A program made the position numbers and the translations under genes. The notes under the pieces are model-generated. The model was not told the origin of the DNA and did not search any database. It saw only the letters and a list, made by a program, of their open reading frames with translations. A DNA stretch of 64,000 nt from Brasenia schreberi (Eukaryota; Streptophyta; Magnoliopsida; Nymphaeales; Cabombaceae), in NCBI GenBank assembly GCA_036023115.1, contig JAYKKT010000076.1:5828001-5892000 (forward strand), given 5' to 3'. The first letter of the stretch is position 1; every line of letters begins with the position of its first letter. Below are positions 11,201 through 23,200 of the stretch, in pieces.

Positions 11201-14200
11201 AAAAAATCGCAGGTTTCGGTTGGCTCGGGACCCTTTATAAGGGTCCCAAGGCGTATCACCCGATACACCCACATTCACGATACGAGCTCCCATATCGTAT
11301 CGTGGTGGCTCATGATACGATACGTATACGGTGCGATACGAATAACACTGGTTCTTAATGTTAGACAATTAATCATCAACGTGTACAAAAGATGTCTATG
11401 GTAGAAATGAAGATGTTGAGATAGATGAGTGCCCACATAAGAAAATATTGTATGCATGATGAGGTTACTAGAAACAAATTGAGAGTTGCACAAATAGAGG
11501 TTAAGATGAGAGTAACTCGTTTAAGATGGTTTGAACATATAAAAAGACAACCAAAAGAAGCTTGAGTAAGAATATACGAAAGACTAGATTGTGAAAATAT
11601 TAAAAGAGGAAGAGGAAGACCATAAAAGTGTTGAAAAGAAATAATAAAGAATGATCTAGTTTATATTGAGTTAATTGCTAGCACAACACATGATATGACT
11701 CTTTGGAAACAAAGAATCTATATAGTACACCCTATATAGTATAGAAAAAGGCTTAGTTGTTGTTGTAACTAGAAACAAATTGAGAGTTGCACAAATAGAG
11801 GTTAAGATGAGAGTAACTCGTTTAAGATGGTTTGAACATATAAAAAGACAACCAAAAGAAGCTTGAGTAAGAATATACGAAAGACTAGATTGTGAAAATA
11901 TTAAAAGAGGAAGAGGAAGACCATAAAAGTGTTGAAAAGAAACAATAAAGAATGATCTAGTTTATATTGAGTTAATTGCTAGCACAACACATGATATGAC
12001 TCTTTGGAAACAAAGAATCTATATAGTACACCCTATATAGTATAGAAAAAGGCTTAGTTGTTGTTGTATCATACTGGATACGATTCATGTACCTCTATTA
12101 TAGAAAACAATTTATTATATTATATTAGAGTATATCGTGTAAAGGAGGAGGGTTGTGTTAGGCTTCCGACAGCCAGTGTAAAACTTCATCTGATTTTTAT
12201 AACATGGATTACAAAAATTATGAGCATTGCTTTGGGGCGTTCCCGTCTAGCAACGTGCTGCAGAGCCCGAATACAGTAAGAAGTAAGCAAGGGCCACTAC
12301 ATTTTTGCCCAAATGTAGTGAATCAATTGCAGAGAGGGTTCCCACATCATGGACAGGTGTGGGTAAAGAAATTAGTCTCGCTACATTATCGCCCGAATGT
12401 AGTGAAAAATTTTTAGAGAGGGTTTCCACATTTTGATTATGGACGGATGCGGGGGGTAAGGAAGCTAGTCCTAGATAATAATAAGATTCGTATTGGTTCT
12501 TGGAATATCGGAACTTTATCCGGTAAGCTAATGGAGGTGGTAGATACTATGATTCGGAGAAAGATTCATATTCTATGTTTACAAGAGACAAAATGGGTTG
12601 AAGAAAAAAGCAAAGGAGATAGAGGATACAAGTTTTAAATTATGGTACTCAGGTAAAGAAAAGGCTAGAAATGGAGTTGTATTATCATAAATAAAGATTT
12701 AAAGGAGAGTGTTGTAGACATACAACGATATGGTGACCGAATCATAACGTTGAAATTAGTGTTAGGAGCGGAGGTTTTGAATATAGTTTGTGCTTACGCA
12801 CCCCAAGTAGGACTATAAGTTAGTATAAAGACAGTTTTTTGGGAAGATTTAGATAAGGTGTTTCAAAAGATTCCACAAAGGGAGATGATTTGTTTAGGAG
12901 GAGATTTAAATGGACATGTCGGTAAAGAGGCATTAGGATATCAAGGGATTCATGAAAACTTTGGTTTTGGGGATATAAATGAGGAAGGTAGGGAGATTTT
13001 AAATTTTGCTATGGCATTTGATCTCTTTATAGTCAATACAATCTTCAAAAAACGAGATGAACATTTAATTACTTATAAGAGTGGCTTATCACAAACACAA
13101 ATTGATTACTTTATTTGTAGAAAAAAAGATAGAGCGTGTTGTAAAGATTGTAAGGTAATTCCAGGAGAAAGCTTAACCACCCAACATCGACTTTTAGTTA
13201 TGGATTTACAAATAAAAAAGTGGACAAAGAAGAAAAGAGTGCATCGAGCTATTCGGACTAAATGGTGGAACCTCAAAAGCGAGAAAGAAGATATATTTAA
13301 AAAGAAAGTCCTGCAAGTTGATGTTTGGAATTATGTTGGCACACCCTGTGATATGTGGAACAATATGGCTATACATATTAGGAAAGTTGCGAAAGATGTG
13401 TTAGGGGTATCTAAGGGAGGTGTACCAGCATAAAAAGAAGCTTGGTGGTGGAGTGAAGTAGTACAAAATAAAATAAAGGCAAAGAGGGCATGTTACAAAT
13501 TACATTATGCTAAGAAAACTAGTGAAACTTTAGAAGCTTATAAGAAAGCAAAGAAGGAAGCAAAAAAGGCCGTTAGTGAAGCAAAAGCTAAGATTTGGGA
13601 GGACTTATATAAAAAACTCAACTCAAGAGAGGGTGAAAGAGATATTTTTAGGATAGCTAGGGCTAGAGATAAGAAAACTAAAGATCTTAATTATGTTAGA
13701 TGCATCAAAGATGAGGATGAAAAAATTCTAGTGGCAAATGATGATATAAGAAATAGATGGAAAAACTATTTTTCGAATCTTTTTAATGAAAATAAAGATG
13801 TTAGTATTAGCTTAAGAGAGTTAGCCAAATCAGAAAAATATATAAACCACAATTTCTACCGACTTATTCAAAAGAATGAAGTCAAAGAGGCTCTTAAACA
13901 TATGAAGGGTGGTAAATCGGTAGGACCTGATAATATTCCTATAGAAGTTTGGAAAATACTAGGAGAAATAGGAATCACTTGGCTCACAAGACTATTTAAT
14001 GAAATATGAAAAAACCAAAAGATGCCCGAGGAATGGAGAGCAAGTACACTTATACCCACATATAAGAACAAGGGAGACATTCAAAATTGTGCGAATTATC
14101 GAGGTATCAAGTTAATGAGTCATACTATGAAATTATGGGAAAGAATTATCGAACGTAGGTTAAGACAAGTATCAAGTACAACAGAGAACCAATTTGGGTT

Positions 14201-17200
14201 CATGCCAGGCAGATCTACTATTGAAGCAATTCACCTTTTGAGACGTCTTATGAAACATTTTAGAGCAAAAAAGAAAGACCTTCACATGATATTTATTGAT
14301 CTAGAAAAAGCTTATGATAGGGTACCGAAGGAGGTTCTTTGGAGAACTTTGGAAAAAAGAGGTATCCCATTGACATATATTAACCTTATAAGAGACATGT
14401 ATGATGGTGCAAAAACATGTGTGAGGACTCCTGAAGGAACGACACACTTCTTTGAATTTAATATTGGGTTACATCAAGGATCAACTTTAAGTCCATACTT
14501 ATTTATAATGGTGATGGATGAGTTAACAAAACATATTCAAGATGAAGTACCTTGGTGTATGTTATTTGCAGATGACATTGTATTAGTGGAGGAGTCTAAG
14601 GAAAAAGTTAATAGAAAATTGGAACTATGGAGAGAAACATTAGAAAGCAAAGGCCTCCGACTTAGTAGAACAAAGACAGAATATATGGAATGTAAGTTTT
14701 ATCATTTGGTTACTTCAGAGGACATAGAAATTAAAATTGGCACATATTGCATTCCTGAGAAGGAAAGTTTTAAATACCTAGGGTCAATTTTTCAGAGTGA
14801 TGGAAGAATTGATGGAGATGTTACACATAGAATTAATGTTGGTTGGTTAAAATGGAGAGGAGCATCGGGTATTCTTTGTGATAAGAAGATACCATTAAAA
14901 TTAAAAGGTAAATATTATAGAGCAACAATTAGGCCTGCCATGTTTTATGGTTCTGAGTGTTGGTGTGTTAATCATCAACATGTACAAAAGATGTCTGTGA
15001 CAGAAATGAAGATGTTGAGATGGATGAGTGGTCATACAAGAAAAGACTACATAATGAGGTTATTAGAAACAAAGTAGGAGTGGCACCAATAGAGGATAAA
15101 ATGAGAGAACATCGTTTAAGATGGTTTGGACATATAGAAAGAAGATCAAAAGAAGAACATGTAAGAAGGTTAGAAAAACTAAATTTGGAAAGTATTAAAA
15201 GAGGTAGAGGACGACCACAAAAGTGTTGGAAAGAAACAATAAAGAACGATCTAGCTTATTGGGAGTTAACTGCTAACATGGCACAAGATAGGGATCTGTG
15301 GAAACAAAGAATCCATGTCGCCGACCCCATCTAGTATGGGAAAAGGCTTAGTTGTTGTTGTTGTTGTATATTAGAGTATATCGTATGATATGGTGCGATA
15401 TGGATACTATATCATGCGATACACCTCTGTATCATATGATACGGTGTCACTTCTTAGAAAGCATGTTTTTCAAAAATCAAGGCCTGAAATGGGTTTAAAA
15501 CCCTTGTAGGCCAGCTTCTTTGTCCTCCTTTTTCATGTCTGCTCCTTTCTCTCCCCAATACCAACCCCTTTCTCTTGCAAAATCCTAAGTATGTTTTACA
15601 TCCACCAAGGGTCGTCAAGCCTTAGTCCCAAAATGAGGCCCGAGGGTAATGCAGTCATGTGATTCGGTTTGTTTTGATGTTGAGTTCATTGTCTCTTGGT
15701 GTGGTGCATGTCATAACATTTTTTGTGATATTTTAAGATTCTTTTACATTTTATGTGAGTTTTTAAAGAAAATGATTAAAAAGATCACCTGTACCCTACC
15801 ATATTGTGGGATATGGTATGATACAATCATACAATCACATTGGTGCTTCATGGATACGGGGTTTGATACATTATTTACAACAGTGGTCCATCCACAGAAA
15901 AAGAGAAAATTGTTCAACTAGTTCATTGTTGTTTAATGCAATCTAACAATTAGTACAATGGATGGCTTCTAGCCTCATATCCGCATTCCCTATTATGCAA
16001 ATCTGATTCAGACCAGAGGGTTGTGAACTGAATTACGATGCAAAAAATGCTATGAAGTATAACGTGTAGTCCGTTAAGACTCTCTTGCACCCATACAGTA
16101 ACAAGCATGCTACCTGCCTAGACTTTTATTAATTTCAGTTATCTATCATTCCATAATTTTCTACACTCAGACATGCAGACAAACAGCCCACCTTCTTTGT
16201 ACTTTGGTCAATTTCAGGGATCTGTCTTTCAATAATTTGAGTGGCCTACTGCCAGCTTCTTTCAGCAATTTGTCAGCTTTGACTACGCTGTGAGCATACC
16301 TCCTTTACATTATTGACTCCTATATCCATGTACTTTGTAAACTAACTGTTTGGTTTTGCAGACATTTACAAGATAACCAGTTATCTGGAATGCTGAATGT
16401 CTTGGAAGAACTAAACCTTCAAGATCTGTATGTTTTTCATAACATATGATGTTTTAATTTATTAGTTTCTGTTTTTATATTTGTGGAAGCATTGTTTTCA
16501 CCTCTAAAGCATCATGTTATGGTAGTCTTTGGAAGGAATTTATCGATTTTTTATTTATGTCAGGAACATAGAGAACAACCTATTTTCTGGACCTGTGCCT
16601 CCACAAATGGTTAACAAAATTGCAAGTTTCAGGTTACGTCTCTCCAAAATGCCCACTTTTAAATGTGCCATTCTTTTTCCTAGGTCCTTGGACCATATTC
16701 TCACATACTAGTGTCATCATTCAGAAGGGGTGGAAACCCATTTAATGTGACTCCTATGGCATCACCACCAAGTCAACCGCCTTCTTTTTCTCAGCCACCA
16801 ACATCCCCAGTTAACTCAGCGAGTCAGCCACAAGGTCCATCACAAGCTATAAGTGCCAACATAACTGGTCGAACATTCTTCACTACTCCTAAGATTATTG
16901 GCATGTTCTTCACGGTACTTATGGCCATTGCTATAGTAATCTTGGGTATGTGTATGTGTACCTCATGGTTCAAAGACAAACAAGCACGGGCAAGTAGCAT
17001 CGAAAGAAATGATGTAGTTGCTTATGGAGAACCCATAAAGAAGCTGAGGAAGGATGCGACTTTTATACCACCAAGCCCTGAGATTGTGACAGGTTATTTG
17101 TCTTCCAAATGATTGATCTGTGACTTGAAAGCCTGTTTTCATTTGAATACCCAACCTTTTGTTTAACCCTGCTATCATTTAGCATCATTCGAAACCAATC

Positions 17201-20200
17201 TTTTTTTTACATGTTGATTAACATAGCAGTTTCAATTGAAGATCTCACAACAAGAAAGTTGGACCACAAAACTGATATAGGGAAGGTAGATGTTCATTTG
17301 GAGGAAAGTTCTGTTGATACCATGATGTCTCATGCTCTTGAAGTAGTGAAAGCTGAGAAGACTCTTGATCCAGAGAAGAAAAATTGCCATGTTGTTCTTA
17401 ATGCTTATACTGAGCCTGGCCATAAAGAGTCTATGAAGCCAAATCCACAAAAGCTACCTCATATAGTCCCAAACGTTACACCTTACACAATTTCGGAGCT
17501 TCAAAAGTTTACAAATAGCTTTGGGGAGTTGAGTTTAATTGGTGAAGGTTCTTTAGGCCATGTTTATTTAGCAGAGCTTCCAGATGGAAAGGTATACATC
17601 TTTTGTTCTTCTTAAGTTAAATGTCATTGTTGTGTTGACAGATATTCAGTGATTTTTGGTCATGCTTATTTTGAGGATACTGAGTTTGATTCATGAAATT
17701 AAGCCTCAAAAAGAACACTCTATGTGGCTTTCATGATCTGCTAAAGCCATTCTGTACCAACAAAAAAGTCTACAGATACTACATTTGTCAGTGCTATTGT
17801 TCTTCTATACTTTTGTACTGTGGAAAATGAAAATATAAATGGTCAAATAAAGTGACTAATGAATTATAGACTGTGGAAGTAAATTTCATTTACCTATTAG
17901 AATTTGTTGGTTATTTTCATTATGATGATTTGAGGAAGTGTTGTGTTCTCCTTCATTAAGTTGTAAAATGCGTACTTCTGCATACTTTTCCTCGAGTGAA
18001 TTACCTTCAGGAATGTCCATTGATTCATTAACTATGTGTGTTTTCGATGTAGTGGACTCAACTGCTAAATTGAGTTTGACCATCCAGTGGACCAAGCAAA
18101 TGATCGTCACTAGTTGAGCTTGCTACCTCTGTATAAAGTATAAACATAGAGAAGTCATTAATGCATTTAAAGTTCTATCTGTTGACAGAAGCAAAAATGG
18201 CATAAAGCATCTCACTTTTTCAAAAATTGTGATTTAACATTTTTATGGTTTTTGTATAGAAACATTTGGATGTTGATTGTTCACAACTACAGTTGAGGGT
18301 GTTGCTTGAATGTTCTTTAATTGTGATTTCACCCCAGAGGAAGTCCTACCGTTGGAAGGGGAGCATGAATACTGGTGCAAAATTTTGAGGACAAAGCAGA
18401 TGCAACACATCGTTAACTATGAATCTGTTACATTGCTTTTCAAAGAGTAGGATTCCACTAATTTACATTTGCATAACAGGTCTCAGCATATGAGAGAAGA
18501 AGTTAGCAACACATACAAAAGCCATATTTCTGTTCCTAAATATGTTAGCTTTGAAATTTATTATAGTTTTTTCCAATACTTGCCTCACATTCATATTTTA
18601 GCATTCTTTTACTCCACCAACTTGGTCATCAATATCTTCAAGTGATGTGGAGATGTTTTGCCTGTCATCATTTATACATGGATTGCATATCAAATGCTTT
18701 ATTTTATTGTGATATCGAATTTTTACCAATAGAATGAATGAATGATTGCTTTTCCTGTTCAAATCTGTGTTGTTTATGCATGACCTGCTTCTTTTGGTTT
18801 AATGCTTGTATGTCACAAGATACTCAGGAAGAATGACATGCTGATATTGTGATATCAAATTTTTGGTTTAATGCTTGTATCACCCTACCCATGGATATAG
18901 TGTGAGCAATAACATATTTGGTGCATGAAGATAAACATGATTCTTGACAAATAATCATGTAAATTCTATAAATGGAATGCCATACTTTGCAACTAATACT
19001 GGACAAATAATTTATCTCATGCTTTCCTATTAAAAATACAAAGAATCCATGTAGCCAACCCCATCTAGTATGGGAAAAGGCTTAGTTGTTGTTGTTTTTT
19101 CCTGTGAAAGATCCACCAAGGAGAAACATGGGGCTTAGTATATAAACTGATTCAGTTGACTTCAATTTCGCTTGTTCTGGCTCATCAACAGATTGTTTTG
19201 ATCAATTCAGGGAGCAAGTGAACCAAACATGGGCTAACTGGTTAAGAAACAGGATCTCAACATGAACCTACCATGTTTATGTAGCTCATTAAGCCTCGGA
19301 GGCAGTGTTATCCGAATCGCACCATATCGTATGTATCGTATCGTGATGATACGATACAGGCATCTGTATCGTAAATCCAAAGTTATCGTGCCGTATTGCC
19401 CGTATCATACGGGTGATACGTCCAGGGACCCTATAAAGGGTCCCTAGCCGAACGGAAACCTGTATTTTTATGGGTTTTCTTGGTTTTTTCAGAGCTCCCC
19501 AAGCTTCCCTAGCATGGTTCTTACCCTCCTTGGTGTTCAAAGCTCCAAAAATGTGCTCTACGGTATCAATGCAAGCCTCCTAACTCGGATTTTGGTATAT
19601 TTTTAGTGTTTTTCTTCATTTTTTTCCTTTGTATTTGTTGCTTTTTTGTGTTATTTATATTTTTCTTTTTTTGAATGACAAAATATGAAGTTATTAAGTG
19701 TGTGGATATGACTTTTATTACATTCATGAAGTGGGAGACACTCTATTTGAGTGTTATTTGAAGATTGGGGATTTACGAAGTGCTTTTATTTTCATATTTT
19801 TTATTGAATTAAAGTGCTCAATTGAGATGGCAAGAAGGGGTGTTAGAGACTCCCATTCTCGGTCTGATAATCCAACATGGCAGTGGGGTACACCAGTTGA
19901 GGGTTCCAGATTGAAGATAAGATGTTTATTTTGTGAGAGGGTGGTTAGTGGTGGAATTTCATGGTTGAAACACCACCTAGCAAGGGCTAGAAAAGAAATT
20001 GCTCCTTCTAAGGGCAGAGTTAGAAGTTTGCCAAAAGGAATTAAATGGCAATGTCTTAAGATGATTGAGAGTATATAAGAGAGAAGACAGCAGAAAGATG
20101 ATTTAGGGCAGTTTGAGGAAGATGATGATGCTATTGGATTTATTGATAGTATTCCTTCATATGTCATAACAGAGACTGGTAGTAGCAATTCACGACCACC

Positions 20201-23200
20201 AAACAGGAGAAAGAGGGTTGTTGAAGACTTTGGAAGTGGTAGAAGAGGAAGTTCAAGAAGGAGTAGAGGAAGAGTTGCTTCTAGCATACATTCATTTTTT
20301 TCTCCTACCACTACACCTGGTGCTCAACCTAGAATTCGTGCTGCTAAGGCTTCAGAACAACTACATGATCAGGCATACCTTGCAGTGGGGAGATGGTTTT
20401 ATGATGCATGCATTCCATTTAATGCAGCAAAAAGTTTTCATTTTCAAGCAATAGCAAATGCAATTGCTAACATTGGTTCAGGATACAAGATTTTCTTCTA
20501 TCAGAAGTTGAGAAGAAAGATATTAGATAACATCATCATTGAAGTGCAAGAATATTGTTTGACTTTGAGAGATTCATGGAAGGAGACAGGATGCACTATC
20601 ATGGCAGATGGATGGACAGATAGGCGAGGAATGACCTTGCTAAACTTTCTTATCTACTATCCTAAAGGACTTATATTTTTGAGATCTCTAGATATGTCAG
20701 AGGAGAGACACACTGCAGAGATCCTACGGCAAGAATTTGATAAGGTGATATGCGAGGTTGGGCTAGAGAATGTAGTCCAATTGATTACAGATAATGCAAC
20801 TAACTACAAAGCTACTGAGAAGGAGTTAACTGATATTTATGAGACTTTCTATTGGACACCATGCGCAACCCATTGTTTAGATCTCATCCTTAAGGATATT
20901 GGTGAGATGGATGAGATAAAGGCAGCCGCTGAGTGTTGCCAAGATATCACCAAATTCATCTACAACCATGCATTTGTATTGTGTATGATGAGGATATATA
21001 CAGAAGGTGCAGAGCTTCTTCGATCAACTGCAACTCGGTTTACAACTAACTTCTCATCTGTATAGAGTATTGTGAGACAGAAGCAAGCATTGAAGAGAAT
21101 GTTTTCCTCAAATGAATGACAACAATTTGCAGTTACCTCAGAATAGAAGAAACAGAAAGTTGAATGAGATTTTTTAGACAGTCTTCAGGAGTACATTTTG
21201 GAATGCATGTGTTAGACTGTTGAGGATTACATGTTCATTAGTAAAGGTTTTGAGATTGGCTGATAGCGAGGAGAAACTATCTATGGGCTACCTTTATGAA
21301 GCCATGGATAGGGCAAAAGAAGCAATTAGAAATAATTTTAATGGAAAAAAAGAGAGATTATGTGCCTGTGTGAAAAATTATTGATAATAGATGGAATAAA
21401 CAATTGCATCAGCATATTCATGGAGCAACATATTATCTAAACCCATCATTCAAGTACTCAACAAGCTTCAAAAGGGACGGTGAGGTTAATCGAGGCATCA
21501 TTGATTGTATATTGTTTATCTTCGTATTTAAGTTTCTTAAATCAATACATCTTATATTATTGTGGATTATATCTCTAATGTTTGCCTTTCTCTACAAATG
21601 TTTGGTGGAATAGGTTTGGAAGTGATTGCCCAAACCTTAGAGATTTTGCCGTAAGAGTTTTGAGTCAAACCTATAGTGTAATTGGTTGTGAAAGGAATTA
21701 GAGTGTCTTTGAACACGTCCATACAAAAAGCGTAACAGGTTGGAACATAAGCGACTGAATGACTTAGTTTTTATTCGTTGTAACATGCGGCTTCGCGAAA
21801 TGTAATGTTGTATTAGTTAGTACTTAAAGGTTCAATTCAATATATTGTTTGACTTCAATTGTTAATATTATTTACTAATTGTTTATCTTTCTTTCTTGTA
21901 GGCAATTAAAAAAAGTAAATAGATAAGAAAGCTAATTTGATCCAATAAGTTTGGATAATTTTGATATATTAGAAGACTGAATTATAAAAGATAGTGAAGA
22001 AAATGCTCTCCTAACTGAAGAAGACATTACATGGATTAATTTGAAAGGAGCGCAACAACAGTATCAAGGATATAAAGAATTTAATTTTCAAGCAGAAGGT
22101 GGTGATGATGATCATGATCTTCAGCAAGGAGAAGATGAAGATTATTTAGTTGATGATCCTGATTATAATTTGTAAAATGTTTGCTTCAAAATATGTAAAT
22201 TTGGATGAAATTGTTCAATGTTGAATGCTCAATATGTACTAAACTTTGCATTATATGAATTCAAAACAATTACTAGGCTTTTCCTAATTTTTCCTGATTT
22301 AAAAAAAAAAAAATATTTTTTTAATATTAAAGTATGATACGATACGATATGCCCGTATCGTGGAGCCCAACAATACGCGATACGATACACGTCAGACAAC
22401 ACTGCTTGGAGGTTCTAAGTTTGAGTCTGAAATCATTGTGTGAGCATTAAGTAGGTGTACTGCTCTCGGCAACCCTATTTTGCAACAGATCATCAGAATA
22501 CTGCAGGAAGTCTGGGGGATTCAAATTATGCATATTCAGGGGGAAGGAAATAGGTGTGAGGATACATCTTATAGTTGACTCCCTATAGGTGTACACAAGT
22601 GTCCTGTCTTTCCTTCCCTTGGCTAATAGCATGGGTCTCTCTTTTGTTCGAGCCTTGTAAGTAGCTGTAATCCTGGGCTTTGGCCCTCCTTTTTACCAAA
22701 AAGGAATCTCATTTTTGATGAGTTGAAGGAATGCAGAAACATGGTTTAGTAATCTGGATGTGCCGAATAGAATCTTCTAAATCTGGTAGTATTTCATTTC
22801 AGAGAGTGCTCATGAAGAGTCTTCCGAGATAGTCTTTAGGTGTTTTATAGTTTATTGGTAGTCTGGTGCTGATTGTTCTCTGGAAGCCAATCACATAAAA
22901 TACTGTTTGTCTTGGTAGTTAGACTTAAGCAACCACCATAAAAAATTTCTTGTACCATGGGTTTGTGTCTTCTTGGCATGACCAGTTTCCATATGGGTGC
23001 AAAATATAAATTTCCAGTTTCTTACAACAACAACAAACAAACAACTAAGCCTTTTCCCATACTAGAGAAGGGTTGGCTATATGGAATCTTTGTTTCCATA
23101 GAGCTCGATTGTGTGCCATGCTAACAATTAACTCAACAAAACTTGTGGTTTCTTAACTTATCTCTCTCTGAAACCTCTCAATAATGATTTAGAATGGTTG

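Larger units (their letters stand above)
7807..11350 (-). mobile_element. hAT-1, 3.5-kb hAT transposon, nearly autonomous
   Basis: Begins CAGTGTTGTCTGACG, ends CGAATAACACTG, giving imperfect CAGTGTT inverted ends and the exact 8-bp duplication GTTCTTAA. Both ends carry arrays of TATCG/CGATA (7825-7885 and 11255-11340), as expected of hAT subterminal transposase-binding repeats. The transposase lies on the minus strand. A 333-bp foreign block at 8601-8933 interrupts its second exon. Same family as hAT-2, which lies in the opposite orientation. Confidence 0.95.
6558..12066 (+). mobile_element. RTE LINE copy C, 5' truncated, split by hAT-1
   Basis: Bounded by a 13-bp target duplication TATCATACTGGAT at 6545-6557 and 12067-12079. 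It starts inside the endonuclease-RT linker (AAGAAGAAAAGAGTGCAT, as at 13230) and ends in GGCTTAGTTGTTGTTG. hAT-1 (7807-11350) sits inside it. Many stops and indels: for instance the Trp codon before the RT is TAA, and the RT middle is deleted after about 7590. The last 301 bp are duplicated in tandem. It is an old copy, much more diverged than D. Confidence 0.9.
6530..15445. mobile_element. Degraded hAT-type MITE interrupted by two RTE insertions
   Basis: With RTE copies C and D removed, the host piece reads 6521-6557, 12080-12138, 15385-15445. It begins CAATGTTATAGATATCG, close to the CAGTGTTATCCGAATCG end of hAT-2. It is full of CGATA/TATCG words (TATCGTATGATATGG, GCGATACACC, GATACGGTGTCAC), as are the hAT subterminal regions in this window. 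I could not pair both termini or a target duplication, so boundaries are approximate and it may be a fragment of the hAT family. Confidence 0.45.
6424..16217 (+). other. SRF intron 6, 9.8 kb, filled with nested transposons
   Basis: Flanked by a good donor (AT/GTGAGT) and acceptor (TTTCAG/G), both joining 72-nt LRR exons in phase. It contains an hAT-MITE-like relic (about 6530-15445), RTE copy C inside it, hAT-1 inside C, and RTE copy D further along in the relic. 15446-16217 has no feature I can name. Without the insertions the intron would be about 1 kb, like its neighbours. Confidence 0.85.
19210..22703 (+). mobile_element. tRNA-derived SINE-like sequence, split by hAT-2
   Basis: With hAT-2 removed, 19210-19302 joins 22413-22703. 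The left part has GGGCTAACTGGTTAAG (A-box-like). Right after the junction comes GGTTCTAAGTTTGAGTC (B-box-like). The end reads GGGCTTTGGCCCTCCTTTTTACC and AAAAA, similar to tails of plant SINEs. The two pol III promoter boxes in order, about 80 bp apart, are the main support. No target duplication found. Confidence 0.5.

Noticed and set aside
13868..14080. Minus-strand open stretches over RTE copies (also 24367-24573, 43267-43479, 7200-7403)
   Set aside because: They recur at the same place in several RTE copies as antisense shadows of the RT frame.
16529..16711. 60-codon open stretch over SRF exon 9 as a separate gene
   Set aside because: It runs through both splice sites of exon 9; only 16564-16632 is coding.
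19225..19260. A tRNA gene near GGGCTAACTGGTTAAG
   Set aside because: No cloverleaf can be closed before the hAT-2 insertion, and the B-box-like part lies about 3 kb away beyond hAT-2. A SINE fits better.
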